Shown here one piece after another: positions 51,176 to 61,373 of a DNA stretch of 64,000 bases (position 1 is its first letter; each line of letters opens with the position of its first letter). The notes beneath the pieces are model-generated. The model had not been told where the DNA came from and did no database searches. It was given only the letters and a program-made list of their open reading frames with translations. The DNA is from Psychrobacter sp. JCM 18901. Its GTDB lineage: Bacteria > Pseudomonadota > Gammaproteobacteria > Pseudomonadales > Moraxellaceae. The stretch is taken from positions 1 through 64,000 of the forward strand of contig NZ_BAWH01000002.1 of the NCBI RefSeq assembly GCF_000586435.1, read 5' to 3'. A program made the position numbers and the translations under genes.

Positions 51176-52069
51176 ATGTCATTATTCCAACCTTTATCCA
51201 ACTATCAAGTGTCTAGCCGTGATAAAACCTTAGATTTGTCGCAGCCGCATATCATGGGTATCTTGAACGTAACGCCAGATTCATTTTCAGACGGTGGACA
51301 GTTTAACGCAGTAGATAAAGCTGTCGCTCATTGTCAGCAGATGATAAATGAAGGCGCTACTATTATTGATATCGGTGGTGAATCTACTCGTCCAAATGCG
51401 CAAACTGTAGCGACCAAAGACGAGATACAACGAGTTGTGCCGGTGGTTCGAGCCATTCGTAAGTATTGTAGTGATGCTATTTGGTTATCGATTGATACTA
51501 GCAGCCCTGAAGTCATGCAGGCAGCTTTTGATGAAGGTGCTGACATTTGGAACGATGTACGAGCACTGAAACGTACTGGTGCGGCAGAGCTAGCAGCTAA
51601 GCTTGATATACCTGTTATGCTAATGCATATGCGCGGTGAGCCAACGACAATGAATAATCTGGCACAGTATGACAATGTGATCGATGAAGTGCGTACAGAG
51701 CTGCTCGACCGTATTAACGAAGTAGTTAGCATCGGCGTCAAACAAAGCAATATCATTATCGATCCAGGTTTTGGTTTTGCCAAAAACTATGAACATCATT
51801 GCGCGCTATTAAGTCAGCTGAGTAGCTTGCAAGCATTAGGGCTGCCGATGATGTTTGGCATTTCTCGCAAGCGTTTCTTGGCAGAAGTATTGACCAAAAG
51901 TGGAGCTGAAGCTGTGAGTACGACGCAAGCGGTAGAGCGTGATTCGGCAGGAACGGCAGCTGGGCTATTTGCCTTACAACAAGGCGCAAGTATCATTCGT
52001 ACGCATAATGTGGCGATGATGCAGCAAGCAGTGGCCTTATGGAGTCAACTGTCAGCATATCGTTGTTAA
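51176..52069 (+). CDS. folP: Dihydropteroate synthase
   Basis: Joins p-aminobenzoate to the pterin in folate synthesis, the target of sulfonamides. 297 residues with GILNVTPDSFSDGGQF, IDIGGESTRPNA, SIDTSSPEV, NDVRAL and PGFGFAKNYEHH. The segment RSAGTAAG-like DSAGTAAGLFALQQGA lies near the end. No strong ribosome site; TTATTC precedes the ATG. glmM, the usual next gene, is absent. Confidence 0.95.
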   Translation: MSLFQPLSNYQVSSRDKTLDLSQPHIMGILNVTPDSFSDGGQFNAVDKAVAHCQQMINEGATIIDIGGESTRPNAQTVATKDEIQRVVPVVRAIRKYCSDAIWLSIDTSSPEVMQAAFDEGADIWNDVRALKRTGAAELAAKLDIPVMLMHMRGEPTTMNNLAQYDNVIDEVRTELLDRINEVVSIGVKQSNIIIDPGFGFAKNYEHHCALLSQLSSLQALGLPMMFGISRKRFLAEVLTKSGAEAVSTTQAVERDSAGTAAGLFALQQGASIIRTHNVAMMQQAVALWSQLSAYRC

Positions 52070-52195
52070 TTTTATTCTACATGTCCGAATGCATAGTGAG
52101 GTTTCAAGACTATAAATATTCTATACGCTATGCTTAACATCTATTTTTAAACTATCTAAACCCACAAGACTATCCAATTTAATAAGAGTAAATTT

Positions 52196-52477
52196 ATGAC
52201 TAGTACCACTCAGCCAGAACCAACCAATGAACAGCGCCGTATCATTTATCAAGCTCGCCGCGGATTAAAAGAATTGGATTTTTATATTGATCCTTACGTC
52301 AAGGAGCTATATCTGATAGCAGATGCTACTGAGCAAGCAACATTTGCAGAAATGCTCACTCATGAAGACCCAGACTTGCTAGACTATTTTACCAATCAAA
52401 ATCGTCCAGAAGAGGACGATATCTGGGCGTTGGTCAATAAGATAAAAACATGGCGCCATACCAAAGACTTGGTTTAG
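52196..52477 (+). CDS. sdhE: Succinate dehydrogenase flavinylation factor SdhE
   Basis: A 93-residue SdhE/CptB protein that helps attach FAD covalently to succinate dehydrogenase. The RRGLKELDFYIDPYV segment contains the RGxxE motif, and DPDLLDYFTNQNRPEEDD matches the family's later helices. The partner gene lies 52 bp downstream. Confidence 0.9.
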   Translation: MTSTTQPEPTNEQRRIIYQARRGLKELDFYIDPYVKELYLIADATEQATFAEMLTHEDPDLLDYFTNQNRPEEDDIWALVNKIKTWRHTKDLV

Positions 52478-52529
52478 GTCTTAAGGAATGGGTCGGCACA
52501 ATATCTAACGTTTCCCATGGTACGCTTAT

Positions 52530-52988
52530 ATGACGCCAGCAACCTCGCTACGTATTGATACAACTATTAAGCCTGCCAGTTATTTACGCGCGCTGCTATA
52601 TGTAGGCTTGACTGGCGTTATGATGATATTGGCATGGTTTGCGTCTTTGGCCTTATGGCAGTATCTACTGATCTTAATAGTCTCAGCAGCGGTCGCAGGT
52701 TATCTGATTATATCGAGACCGATACTGTTACATATTAGTCAGCCATCGCTCAGTCAGCGTGTCGATAAAGAATGGCAATTACTGATACGAACGGGACGCG
52801 GCGATGAGTTATGGCAAGCAGAGTTAATCGATATACATCGCTATCAGTGGGCGATGAGTGTCGAGTTCGATATCGTTGAGCCTCATCAAAGAACGTTTTC
52901 GACTACTGTATTTCGCGACCAAGTAAATCACGAGCAATGGCGACAGTTAAATATTTTAGCCAATACCAGTAAGGGTAATACTAGATAA
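52530..52988 (+). CDS. YgfX/CptA-like inner-membrane protein
   Basis: 152 residues with two adjacent membrane helices (about 18-58) and a cytosolic or periplasmic C-terminal domain containing WQAELIDIHRYQW and FRDQVNHEQWRQLNILAN, as in YgfX. YgfX is encoded beside sdhE in E. coli and was proposed to act on MreB and FtsZ, although that toxin role is debated. The call rests on layout and neighbour more than on sequence identity. A low-quality ribosome site is seen. Confidence 0.65.
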   Translation: MTPATSLRIDTTIKPASYLRALLYVGLTGVMMILAWFASLALWQYLLILIVSAAVAGYLIISRPILLHISQPSLSQRVDKEWQLLIRTGRGDELWQAELIDIHRYQWAMSVEFDIVEPHQRTFSTTVFRDQVNHEQWRQLNILANTSKGNTR

Positions 52989-53229
52989 CTGGTTATCTAC
53001 TGGTCTTAGACTTCTCCTTTTACGATGAAAAATCTCTACACGTCATAACAAAATAGCTATCTCAAAGGACAAATAGGTTTGTTATATTAAAATCTGTTAT
53101 ATTAAAAATAGAAAATAAAACTCGTAATTTTGCTGTCCCGTTATTAAAGAACATATAGGCAGATATGAGGTTTCACAATTTTTAGCAGTATTTTTGTACT
53201 AAACAATACGATAAAAAGAGGAATAGATA

Positions 53230-53943
53230 ATGAGCTTATTAGGGAATTTAGTGAGCCAAGTGGCACGTAGTGCAATGAGTCCAGACGACGCTCAGCGCAA
53301 TCCAGTTAACCAACGTACTGAAACACGGCAGACGGGCGGATTAGGTGATATTTTAGGTAGTGTACTGGGCGGTGGCAGTCAGGCAGGTGGTTATAGCCCT
53401 CAACAAAATAGCCGTCAAGCAGATAATGGTTTTGGCTTAGATGACATCATTGGTGGTCTCACGGGCGGTAGTCAGCGCGGCGGTATGAGCTCAGGTGCTG
53501 GCGGACTAGGTGATATTTTAGGTAGTGTATTAGGGGGTCAGCGTACTAATAGTGGGTTTGGTGGTAAAGGTATGCTCGTTGCTGCATTGATGCCTATGGT
53601 ACTTAGCTGGATCAAACGTAACGGTGGTTTGAGTGGGGCGTTGTCAAAAATTACTGGTATGGGCTATGAAGGTCAAGCAAGCTCTTGGATGAGTAATAAC
53701 GAAGCAAACGATAATTTAGATCCAAACGAAATTAACCGTTTATTTGACGAAAACGAAATTCAGCAAGTAGCCGCTCATACTGGTGCTAATGAAACTGAGG
53801 TAAGACAAGGGCTCGCTGAGCTATTACCTGAGGTAATGAATCAGCTAACGCCTAATGGTAATCTAGATAATGAGTCTGAAGCCAATGAAGAGATAGATCA
53901 AATCATTAGCCAGCTATCTAGCCGTCTTGGTAATTTTAAATAA
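53230..53943 (+). CDS. YidB-like DUF937 protein with internal duplication
   Basis: A 237-residue Gly-rich protein. A short N-terminal helix is followed by two copies of GGLGDILGSVLGG (residues about 36-48 and 91-103) separated by 55 residues, then a hydrophobic stretch MLVAALMPMVLSWIKRNGGLSG and a C-terminal domain (FDENEIQQVAAHTGANETEVRQGLAELLPEVMNQLTP) characteristic of YidB/DUF937. No signal peptide. Function unknown. AAGAGGAA precedes the ATG. Confidence 0.85.
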   Translation: MSLLGNLVSQVARSAMSPDDAQRNPVNQRTETRQTGGLGDILGSVLGGGSQAGGYSPQQNSRQADNGFGLDDIIGGLTGGSQRGGMSSGAGGLGDILGSVLGGQRTNSGFGGKGMLVAALMPMVLSWIKRNGGLSGALSKITGMGYEGQASSWMSNNEANDNLDPNEINRLFDENEIQQVAAHTGANETEVRQGLAELLPEVMNQLTPNGNLDNESEANEEIDQIISQLSSRLGNFK

Positions 53944-54022
53944 TTTGACAGCTTTGAGTTTGAAAATTTCTAACTGAATTCTTAAAAGTCATGTAGATTA
54001 AAATAATGGATAGTATTGATCA

Positions 54023-54052
54023 AAGGGCACGTTATATAACGTGCTCTTTTTT
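54023..54052. terminator. Terminator between the YidB-like gene and recX
   Basis: GAGCACGTT-type perfect palindrome (GCACGTTATATAACGTGC core) with A and T flanks, serving converging genes. Confidence 0.9.
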
Positions 54053-54122
54053 ACGTCTATCACAAGAGCATGACTGTCGGTAAATACCGTTTGGCAGGGA
54101 CAGTGATAGCGATAGTAAGCCC

Positions 54123-55216
54123 TTAAAATCGCTCGTCTAGCGTCTCTGTGGTATGGTTAAGTGCGGCAAAGCAGATATCGGTATTAAACCCTCTATACTG
54201 CAAAAATCGTAACTGCTTGGCTTTTTCCTTTTGTTCACCTGGTATGTCATTACCGTATTTTTTAGTACGTGCTATCACCGCCAGTTTTAGCCAATCTACA
54301 CCGTCTACTAGGTTGTCTACATCATCATCTACAAACTCACTAAATTCATCAGACTCAGTATTTGCCATATCGATTAGCTCATCGATGTTACCTGGCATAG
54401 CAATCTTCTTACGATAGAATTCTTGTTTGATCCGACCACGTCCGCGGCCTTTGCGAATGTTCTCACGTATCAACATTAGGGTAGTGCGGTAATCACTTTG
54501 ATAACCTTTTTCTTCAAACTCATCAAGTAGTGCGTCAATTTTTTTCTGGGTCTTGTTCTTTGTCGATCAGCTTTTGCTTTAGCTCAGCCTTACCGTATTC
54601 GCGGCGTGATAAATAATAAAATGCGAGCCAACGTAATCGACTTTCTGCTTTAATCGCATCGATCTCTGCTTGTTTTTGTTCAGGGGTTCGTAAGTAGCTT
54701 TGAGCGCGGCTGGTATGTTATCGTTTTGGCTGTCTGCTTCACTACCATTGATAGCAAAAAGCTCAGCTTCATGTTCTGAGTTTTTGGATGGCGGCTCAGT
54801 GCTACGACCCTTATCTGTTGCTAAGCTATTGTCAATTTCGTCATTATAAATGTCGAGTTTAACTTCTGCTAGCATCTCTTTGATGGTTTGCGCTTCAGGG
54901 GGTTCATATGTAGGGGTATCATTAGGCTCAGCGGTAAAATTAGCTGCTGGATGAAAACGCTTTTTACGTTTTTTTAGATTTAGAGTTCTTTTTTTGGTTT
55001 AGGAGAGGAGTCTTCAAAGAACGCTGTATCAATAGTAGTAGCATTCGCGACTGAATCATCTTTACTTGAACGGATAGCCCGTTTACTAGATTTCTCTGGT
55101 TTTTTAGACTCTTTCGTATGAGAATCTTTGGACAGTTTTTTTGGTTTACTATCAACAGAACTAGCTGAGTCGGCACCCGACTCAGCTAGGATTTCAGCTA
55201 AGGTTTTAATTTTCAT
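54123..55216 (-). CDS. recX: RecX with long basic N-terminal extension, four frameshifts
   Basis: RecX binds RecA filaments and limits their activity. The C-terminal 160 residues match: RLRWLAFYYLSRREYGKAELKQKLI, LLDEFEEKGYQSDYRTTLMLI, RENIRKGRGRGRIKQEFYRKKI and FLQYRGFNTDICFAAL. Ahead lies an extension of about 200 residues rich in Lys, Ser and Asp. Four breaks are visible: extra bases in seven-T runs at 54989-54995, 54969-54975 and 54539-54545, and one missing base near 54705. Corrected length is about 363 residues, twice the common RecX. It lies 40 bp after recA on the same strand. The extension may be real, as its composition and frame are coherent once repaired. Confidence 0.85.
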
Positions 55217-55256
55217 AATAAATCATAGTGACTGACAATGGTTAATCGTTAAACCA

Positions 55257-56309
55257 TTATTGTACAGGTTCAGAAGCCTGTTCTGCTTCTTCAGTTTCGT
55301 CGGCTTTGCTATTTTTCTTCGTACCAAGCTTTTCGTCACGGATCTTATCTTCGATTTCTTGGGCAATGGCAGGGTTCTCTTTTAAGAAAAGCACAGAGTT
55401 GGCTTTACCTTGACCGATTTTTTCGTCGCCATAGCTGTACCACGATCCTGCTTTACCAACCGCTCCAATCTCTACACCTAAGTCGATGACTTCGGCTAAA
55501 TGGTTCGTACCTTCACCGTAAGTAATTTCGAACTCAGCTTGGCGGAAAGGTGGTGCCATTTTATTTTTGATGACTTTGACACGGGTCTGGTTACCAATGA
55601 TTTCATCACCATTTTTGACCGCACCAATGCGGCGGATATCCATACGTACAGAAGCGTAGAATTTCAGCGCGTTACCACCAGTTGTGGTCTCAGGGCTACC
55701 GAACATAACACCAATTTTCATACGGATTTGGTTAATAAACACCACCATACAGTTAGAGCGTTTGGCGTTACCAGTGATTTTACGTAGGGCTTGGCTCATC
55801 AGACGTGCTTGCAGACCCATGTGCGAGTCACCCATTTCGCCTTCAATCTCAGCTCGTGGCGTCAAAGCAGCCACTGAGTCAATTACGATCATGTCGATCG
55901 CGCCTGAGCGTACCAACATATCGGTGATTTCAAGTGCTTGCTCGCCATTGTCAGGCTGCGAGAGCAATAAGTCATCAGTATTTACCCCAAGCTTGCGTGC
56001 ATAGACAGGGTCAAGCGCATGCTCGGCATCGATAAATGCACAGGTACCGCCTTGCTTTTGACATTCTGCAATAGCTTGCAGGGTCATCGTCGTTTTACCT
56101 GAGCTTTCTGGGCCGTAAATTTCAACGATACGGCCTTTTGGTAGACCACCAATACCAAGCGCAATGTCTAATCCTAGAGAGCCTGTAGAGACCACATCGA
56201 CATCCATAATGGCCGAGTCATCGCCTAGATGCATGATGGTGTTTTTACCAAATTGCTTTTCGATTTGACCTAATGCCGCTTTGAGGGCTTTGGCTTTATT
56301 GTCGTCCAT
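55257..56309 (-). CDS. recA: Recombinase RecA
   Basis: DNA strand-exchange ATPase, 350 residues, central to homologous repair and the DNA damage response. Walker [34 protein letters not shown] with Walker B, and loop L2 [18 protein letters not shown] are intact. No frame break. AAGGAA precedes the ATG. Regulation may not involve LexA: Acinetobacter and relatives lack it, and I see no obvious SOS box upstream. Confidence 0.98.
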   Translation of the reverse strand: MDDNKAKALKAALGQIEKQFGKNTIMHLGDDSAIMDVDVVSTGSLGLDIALGIGGLPKGRIVEIYGPESSGKTTMTLQAIAECQKQGGTCAFIDAEHALDPVYARKLGVNTDDLLLSQPDNGEQALEITDMLVRSGAIDMIVIDSVAALTPRAEIEGEMGDSHMGLQARLMSQALRKITGNAKRSNCMVVFINQIRMKIGVMFGSPETTTGGNALKFYASVRMDIRRIGAVKNGDEIIGNQTRVKVIKNKMAPPFRQAEFEITYGEGTNHLAEVIDLGVEIGAVGKAGSWYSYGDEKIGQGKANSVLFLKENPAIAQEIEDKIRDEKLGTKKNSKADETEEAEQASEPVQ

Positions 56310-56353
56310 ATTGGATTCCTTGTTTTCGGTAGTTAAGTTGATGCTATAAATAA

Positions 56354-56382
56354 AATATGGGTACTGTTAAAACTTTTGACAA
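56354..56382 (-). promoter_or_regulatory. Candidate recA promoter
   Basis: On the minus strand, TTGTCA (56377-56382) and CATATT (56354-56359) at an exact 17-base spacing, 45 bases upstream of the recA ATG. Read by eye; the -10 differs from TATAAT at two positions. Confidence 0.45.
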
Positions 56383-56776
56383 ACGCATACTGACTGTTAT
56401 GAAGTCGGCAATTATTGTCTGGCTGTTTTATCGAAAAATAGGTTGTCACGTAACTGGTATAGATAGTAGTATCGAATGTATCGTTCTACTATACAGTAAA
56501 ATTAAATAGTGAGAGAAGTAAAAATAAGTCCGTAGTATACTGTCGTTATCGTTGTTTTTAAGTCAGACTTGGCGTGCTAATTACTCGACTCAACTTCTTA
56601 ACGCTGTTGATTTGATAAGGTAATTATAGCAAAAGCAAAGCACGATAATGAGCGTTGAGGGATGCTAGACGACACTATCTGTCGTATGGTATGAAGCTAA
56701 AATCTACGGAAATAATGCGATAGGTCGTTGTTGTTTTGAACCTGATAATGACTATGCTTGTCAATAGATTTAGGAG

Positions 56777-57005
56777 TTGTCCACAACAAATAAAAGGCTT
56801 ATTTTCGCTAATTGTGAAACATTATGAAGAATTAAATTATTTTAAAAATTATTTAAAATAATTTTTTATGTGTGTGAATTTAATATAAGTATTTGATTTT
56901 AAATGATTTATAAATTGTACAAAAAAATGAACGATTTTACCTTATCCTTTAAGTTGCTTAGCTATAAACTTGTCAAGTGGTGACTTATACACAGGGTTAT
57001 CCACA
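56777..57005. other. Origin-like cluster: DnaA boxes flanking an AT-rich stretch
   Basis: TTGTCCACA at 56777 (one mismatch), an almost purely AT stretch at about 56825-56935, then TTATACACA at 56985 and a perfect TTATCCACA at 56997, in the same orientation and 12 bp apart. E. coli oriC contains both of the last two sequences as R2 and R1/R4 boxes. The region lies in a 1,058-bp gap (56310-57367) with no supportable gene. It could be an origin, a DnaA-titration site or a DnaA-regulated promoter region. Confidence 0.55.
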
Positions 57006-57305
57006 GCTTATGGGGAGAACTCTGTAAAGCCTTATAATACATAAGTTTACGTAGATTATTAGTGTTGGGAACGGGTTCTATATCTCGTTTTTAATCACTT
57101 TATAGGAGCAATTTTGTCTACAAACAACGCTATGAGCGCTATGTTTCACAAATTATAAATATATCTTTTTTTATGCATAATCATACTATAGGTATTAAAA
57201 GTCAGGAGTATGACTCAAGATATACACCTAAGATGTCAGCAGACATAGTTATGCATAGAATGTCTAGTATTTTTAGAGATATTTTCTACAGCCTATAAAA
57301 GGTCA

Positions 57306-57338
57306 TAAAAAAGCGGCTACATCAGATAGCCGCTTTGT
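57306..57338 (-). terminator. trmB terminator
   Basis: AAAGCGGCTA paired with TAGCCGCTTT across seven bases, T run on the minus-strand side, 30 bp past the trmB stop. Confidence 0.9.
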
Positions 57339-57367
57339 CAAAACACTTAAAAGTAGAGCTGTATTAA

Positions 57368-58207
57368 TCAGTCTTTGATATAGATCAAATCCCAGACGCC
57401 ATGCCCACGATCGAGGCCACGACGCTCAAACTTAGTCATTGGACGAAAGTCAGGACGCTCAGTGAAATTACCTGTACCTGCTTTGTTGGTCAATCCAGCG
57501 AAACCATCCAATACTTCAACCATCCAAAATGCATAATGCTCCCAGTCAGTTGCTGTATGGAACCAGCCACCTTGTTTTAAGCTGTGCGTAACGATGGTCA
57601 TACGTTCAGGACTGACAAAACGACGCTTATAGTGACGCTTCTTTTGCCATGGATCAGGGAAGTATAGCTGAATACGGTCGATATGGTTTTCTGGTAGCTG
57701 CTTGAGCAATTGAATAGCATCACCGTTGATGATTTTTACGTTGCTCAAATCTTGGGTGCCAGCCATATAAGCACATTTACCAATACCAGGCTCATGCACT
57801 TCTACACCGACAAAGTTACGAGTAGGGTCAGCGGCCGCCATTTCAATAAACGAATCACCCAAGCCAAAACCAATCTCTACCGTAAGCGGTGCATCTGGGC
57901 CGTTAGGGCTATCGGCGAATAACGTACGTAAGTTGTCAATACCGGTAAGATCGCCATCACCAAAACTGTTATTGACCAAATACTCAGAAAATTCTGGAGC
58001 AGTTAATGCAAGCTCAGCGTTTTTGTTCATATGCGTACGGCGCTTCATAAACGTATTGACGATGCGGATATGCTTGTCAGAGGTCGGTTCTATCTCTTGG
58101 CTAGTGCTGTTATCGATATCGATAGGCTCGCTTGTGCTATTAAGGGTTTGCTCATCAGTAGTATCGGTACTATTGACGTTGTCATTGATATCAGAATGTT
58201 GACTCAT
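57368..58207 (-). CDS. trmB: tRNA (guanine-N7-)-methyltransferase
   Basis: Methylates G46 in the tRNA variable loop. 279 residues; an Asp/Ser/Thr-rich acidic leader of about 50 residues precedes the domain. [15 protein letters not shown] is the SAM loop, [17 protein letters not shown] the substrate-binding motif, and the C-terminal [17 protein letters not shown] matches. No break. Divergent from the DUF2628 gene. Confidence 0.95.
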   Translation of the reverse strand: MSQHSDINDNVNSTDTTDEQTLNSTSEPIDIDNSTSQEIEPTSDKHIRIVNTFMKRRTHMNKNAELALTAPEFSEYLVNNSFGDGDLTGIDNLRTLFADSPNGPDAPLTVEIGFGLGDSFIEMAAADPTRNFVGVEVHEPGIGKCAYMAGTQDLSNVKIINGDAIQLLKQLPENHIDRIQLYFPDPWQKKRHYKRRFVSPERMTIVTHSLKQGGWFHTATDWEHYAFWMVEVLDGFAGLTNKAGTGNFTERPDFRPMTKFERRGLDRGHGVWDLIYIKD

Positions 58208-58408
58208 AGGATTCGTAAGGCTTAATTAGGTGGGTGATGTTTGCTTATTATAAGTTAAATCCATACAACTGTGAACGGACAATCCTATTTTCGCGTATTT
58301 GCTGGTCAGTGCTGGGGTTTCTCTATGTTACACACGGGTTTTAGCGTTATCATATAATGGTATCTTTTAAATGCTTTTTCTAAGAGTCAGCAAGTAGAGC
58401 GTGTTGCC

Positions 58409-59337
58409 ATGTTATTTATTGAGACAGATTCACCGCCACCATTTTATCAAGAGTCGTTAACACCCGCTAAACGTAAGCAGTTAGACAAGTGGTTCATCGG
58501 TAATCGTAGCCAGCGTTATTATCTCAAACGCTTTGAGCAGTTTGATCAGCAAGGTTATCTGTCACCAAAATGGCATTGGGCTGCGTTTTTTATCACCTTT
58601 CCTTGGCTGCTATATCGCAAGCGCTATATGGATGCGATCGTCTATAGTGTCGCAGGGTGGTCTTTTATCCAGCTTAATGTGGCATTAGTGCTAGTCGCCT
58701 TTGAGTTTGTAGCGATGTCCTATGTACCAGATGCTTATCAGATGGCAATACGTATCGGTATTGCTGCTGTTATTTGGCTGTTTTGGTCGTTTATGGTGGC
58801 ACGTTGGACGGATGCGTATTACTACCGAATGGCAAGGCGTGAGATCGCTGATGCGATAAATGACTATCCGCAAGATGAGGCAGCACAGAAAGCGCATCTG
58901 CAAAGAGAGGGCCGTGTTAGCTTATTTGGATTAGCATTAGGGTTTGGTTTTTTTGCGTTTTCGCTATTGGTGATTAAGGTGCAGTTTTTACCGATTATTG
59001 CCAAGCCAAAAGCAAATGAAGTATTGTTTGACGCTTATGATATTGCAAAGAATGCTCAAAACCGAGTGGCGTTGATTTATCAGCAGACAGGGCAGTGCCC
59101 AGTAAATCTGCCCCTGAGTACCGAGCAGCAGCAGATACGCATGCATGTCGATACTCAGCCGCTGGCGTGCTAGAAACTGACTGTGCGGTAGTGGCAACGA
59201 TTCAGAACGTGACGTTTCCGTTACGCTATTTAAATGAGCAGACGCTGGTCTTTTATCATATACCAGACAGTGATAATTGGGATTGCACCAGCTCACTGAA
59301 TAAAAAACAAGCCCCTAAAAACTGCATAGCTGATTAG
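58409..59337 (+). CDS. DUF2628-type membrane protein with a secreted-style C-terminus, frameshifted
   Basis: About 309 residues after repair. Residues 50-80 hold the DUF2628 pattern WHWAAFFITFPWLLYRKRYMDAIVYS, followed by two or three more hydrophobic segments and a further membrane helix (LFGLALGFGFFAFSLLVI). After it, KANEVLFDAYDIAKNAQNRVALIYQQTGQCP looks like the N-terminal helix and first Cys of a pilin-type domain, ending with DNWDCTSSLNKKQAPKNC. The break is one missing base near 59168; without it the last 55 residues are lost. Function unknown. Confidence 0.7.
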
Positions 59338-59343
59338 GGGCTG
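59310..59343. terminator. Terminator between the DUF2628 gene and the Kef-type gene
   Basis: AGCCCCTAA paired with TTAGGGGCT, overlapping the end of the DUF2628 gene; converging genes. Confidence 0.8.
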
Positions 59344-59395
59344 TATTTCACGAGTACTTGTAAATGTTGCTAGTACTGAGAGCTACTGCTTAGGG

Positions 59396-61282
59396 TTAAT
59401 GCTTAGAGTCCGTTGCAGTATCATACTTTTCCTCAACTGGTGTTGCTTGGCTCTTTAATGCCTCGTAAAAATCAGTCAAATCCATCTTACGTGCTTTGCC
59501 AATGTCTTCATCAAACAGGCTTTCAAGCTCTGCCATCGCTGACTGCGCCGACTCAATCATGCTGGCTTCATCATCATAAATGGCTTGCTGACGTTCAATC
59601 AAATCATCATCATAATCACGGAATGTTTGCACTGTCTCACGCGCTTTTTCTGGTGAGATGCCTAATAACTGTAGTGATTCGCGTGACATGTCCAAAGACG
59701 ACAAATAAGTCTCACGCCAAATGTGCCGCACGCCAACTTCACGCAAGCGATAATAATGCTGACGATCACGTGCTCTTGCCAATACAATCAGTTCAGGATA
59801 GTTTTTGCGCAAGTATTGAGCGGTAGTGATAGAGCGTTCTAAGTCATCGATGGCAAGAATAAATACTCGCGCTTTTTGAATGCCTGCCGCTCGTAAAATC
59901 TCAGGATTTTTCGGATCGCCATAATAGACTTGGTTACCGAATTTTCTTACAAAATCTACTCGGTTTGCAGAGCGTTCAATGGCGGTAAATTCGATATTAT
60001 GCATGCGCAGTACACGGCCAATAATCTGACCGACACGGCCGAAGCCTGCAATAATGACCTGATGTTCATGATCGGGAATGGTATCGTATTCGCGGCTCGG
60101 CTTGCTCTTGGCAAATAGCGGCTCACCCACTTTTTCTAATAACAAGAATGCCAGAGGTGTTAGCGCCATCGAGATGGTAACGACTAAGTTAAGAGTATTG
60201 GCAAGTTCGGGACGCAAGACATTTTGGGCAGTAGCGACACTGAACAAGACGAAGGCAAACTCACCACCTTGGGCTAGGGTCACACCCAATCGGATACTGG
60301 TCGGCCAGCGATTGCCCGATACTTTTGCAATACCTGCAATCACTGCAAACTTGATAAACATCAAGGCGAGCGCGCAGCCAATAATAAAGATGGGCTCTGC
60401 CAAAATAAGTTTGACGTCGGTAAGCATACCGACTGACATAAAGAATAGACCTAATAGCAATCCTTTAAAAGGTTCGATACTGGCTTCTAATTCGTGACGA
60501 TATTCGGAATCAGCGAGCAACACACCTGTCAAAAATGCACCTAGTGCCATTGATAGACCGATTTGACCCATCAAAATAGACACGCCCATCACAATAAATA
60601 GCGCGACCGCTGTCAGTAGTTCTGACGCACCACTGGAAGCCACAAATTTGAAGAAGGGTCGAACCACATAACGGCTAGCAAAAATCAGACCGGCAAAGAC
60701 AGCAAATACCTTACCAAAATAAATCAAATCGTAACTTTGCTCACGTACCCCTGATAAAAATGGAATGACTGCTAACAATGGAATGACCGCAATATCTTGG
60801 AACAATAAGATAGTGAAGGCTTCTCGACCATGCGTGCTCGAAAGCTGCTGTTTTTCAGTCAGTATCTGTAGTACAAACGCAGTAGAAGACAGGGCTAAAC
60901 CAAAACCAACAATAAAGGCTGTATCTAGTTGTAAGGAGAAAAACTGATGTAATAGCCACATCAGTAGCGTACCAGTCAAACCGACCTGCAAACCGCCCAA
61001 TACAAATATAGAGCGGCGCAATGCCCAAAGCCGCGAAGGCTGTAGCTCAAGCCCGATAATAAACAGCAGCATGACTACGCCAAACTCTGAAAAGTGCAAT
61101 AGACTTTCCGCGTCGCCTGCCACATCCAAGCCACTTGGGCCCAATATGAGTCCAGTGATGAGATAGCCTAAAACCGTTGCAATGCCGAAGCGTTTACCGA
61201 GAGGGACAAAGAGCAATGCTGCTCCCAAAAAGATAGTGGCTTGCAACATGAGATTTGGTGAGCCGGCGGCGGCAGCAAACAT
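59396..61282 (-). CDS. Kef-type potassium/proton antiporter (CPA2 family)
   Basis: A 628-residue CPA2 antiporter: 12-13 membrane helices (residues about 10-385), then a cytosolic RCK/TrkA-N domain with the nucleotide loop IAGFGRVGQIIGRVL, and a charged helical tail. The same layout as KefB/KefC, which release potassium when glutathione adducts bind. No KefF or KefG ancillary gene is beside it, so the glutathione gating is not certain. Full length. Second gene of a likely pair with the unknown gene upstream (92 bp). Confidence 0.9.
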   Translation of the reverse strand: MFAAAAGSPNLMLQATIFLGAALLFVPLGKRFGIATVLGYLITGLILGPSGLDVAGDAESLLHFSEFGVVMLLFIIGLELQPSRLWALRRSIFVLGGLQVGLTGTLLMWLLHQFFSLQLDTAFIVGFGLALSSTAFVLQILTEKQQLSSTHGREAFTILLFQDIAVIPLLAVIPFLSGVREQSYDLIYFGKVFAVFAGLIFASRYVVRPFFKFVASSGASELLTAVALFIVMGVSILMGQIGLSMALGAFLTGVLLADSEYRHELEASIEPFKGLLLGLFFMSVGMLTDVKLILAEPIFIIGCALALMFIKFAVIAGIAKVSGNRWPTSIRLGVTLAQGGEFAFVLFSVATAQNVLRPELANTLNLVVTISMALTPLAFLLLEKVGEPLFAKSKPSREYDTIPDHEHQVIIAGFGRVGQIIGRVLRMHNIEFTAIERSANRVDFVRKFGNQVYYGDPKNPEILRAAGIQKARVFILAIDDLERSITTAQYLRKNYPELIVLARARDRQHYYRLREVGVRHIWRETYLSSLDMSRESLQLLGISPEKARETVQTFRDYDDDLIERQQAIYDDEASMIESAQSAMAELESLFDEDIGKARKMDLTDFYEALKSQATPVEEKYDTATDSKH

Positions 61283-61373
61283 CTGGGCTCCTTAAAAATT
61301 TGAATAAAATATACAATATAAAATGGACGTGACTAAAATCAGTATGACTAAAACGATATCGCGCTAGTATCTA

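Noticed and set aside
56310..56560. An SOS (LexA) box upstream of recA
   Set aside because: I found no CTG-N10-CAG palindrome at the promoter; short look-alikes such as the TAGTATACTG at about 56534 are too far away and imperfect.
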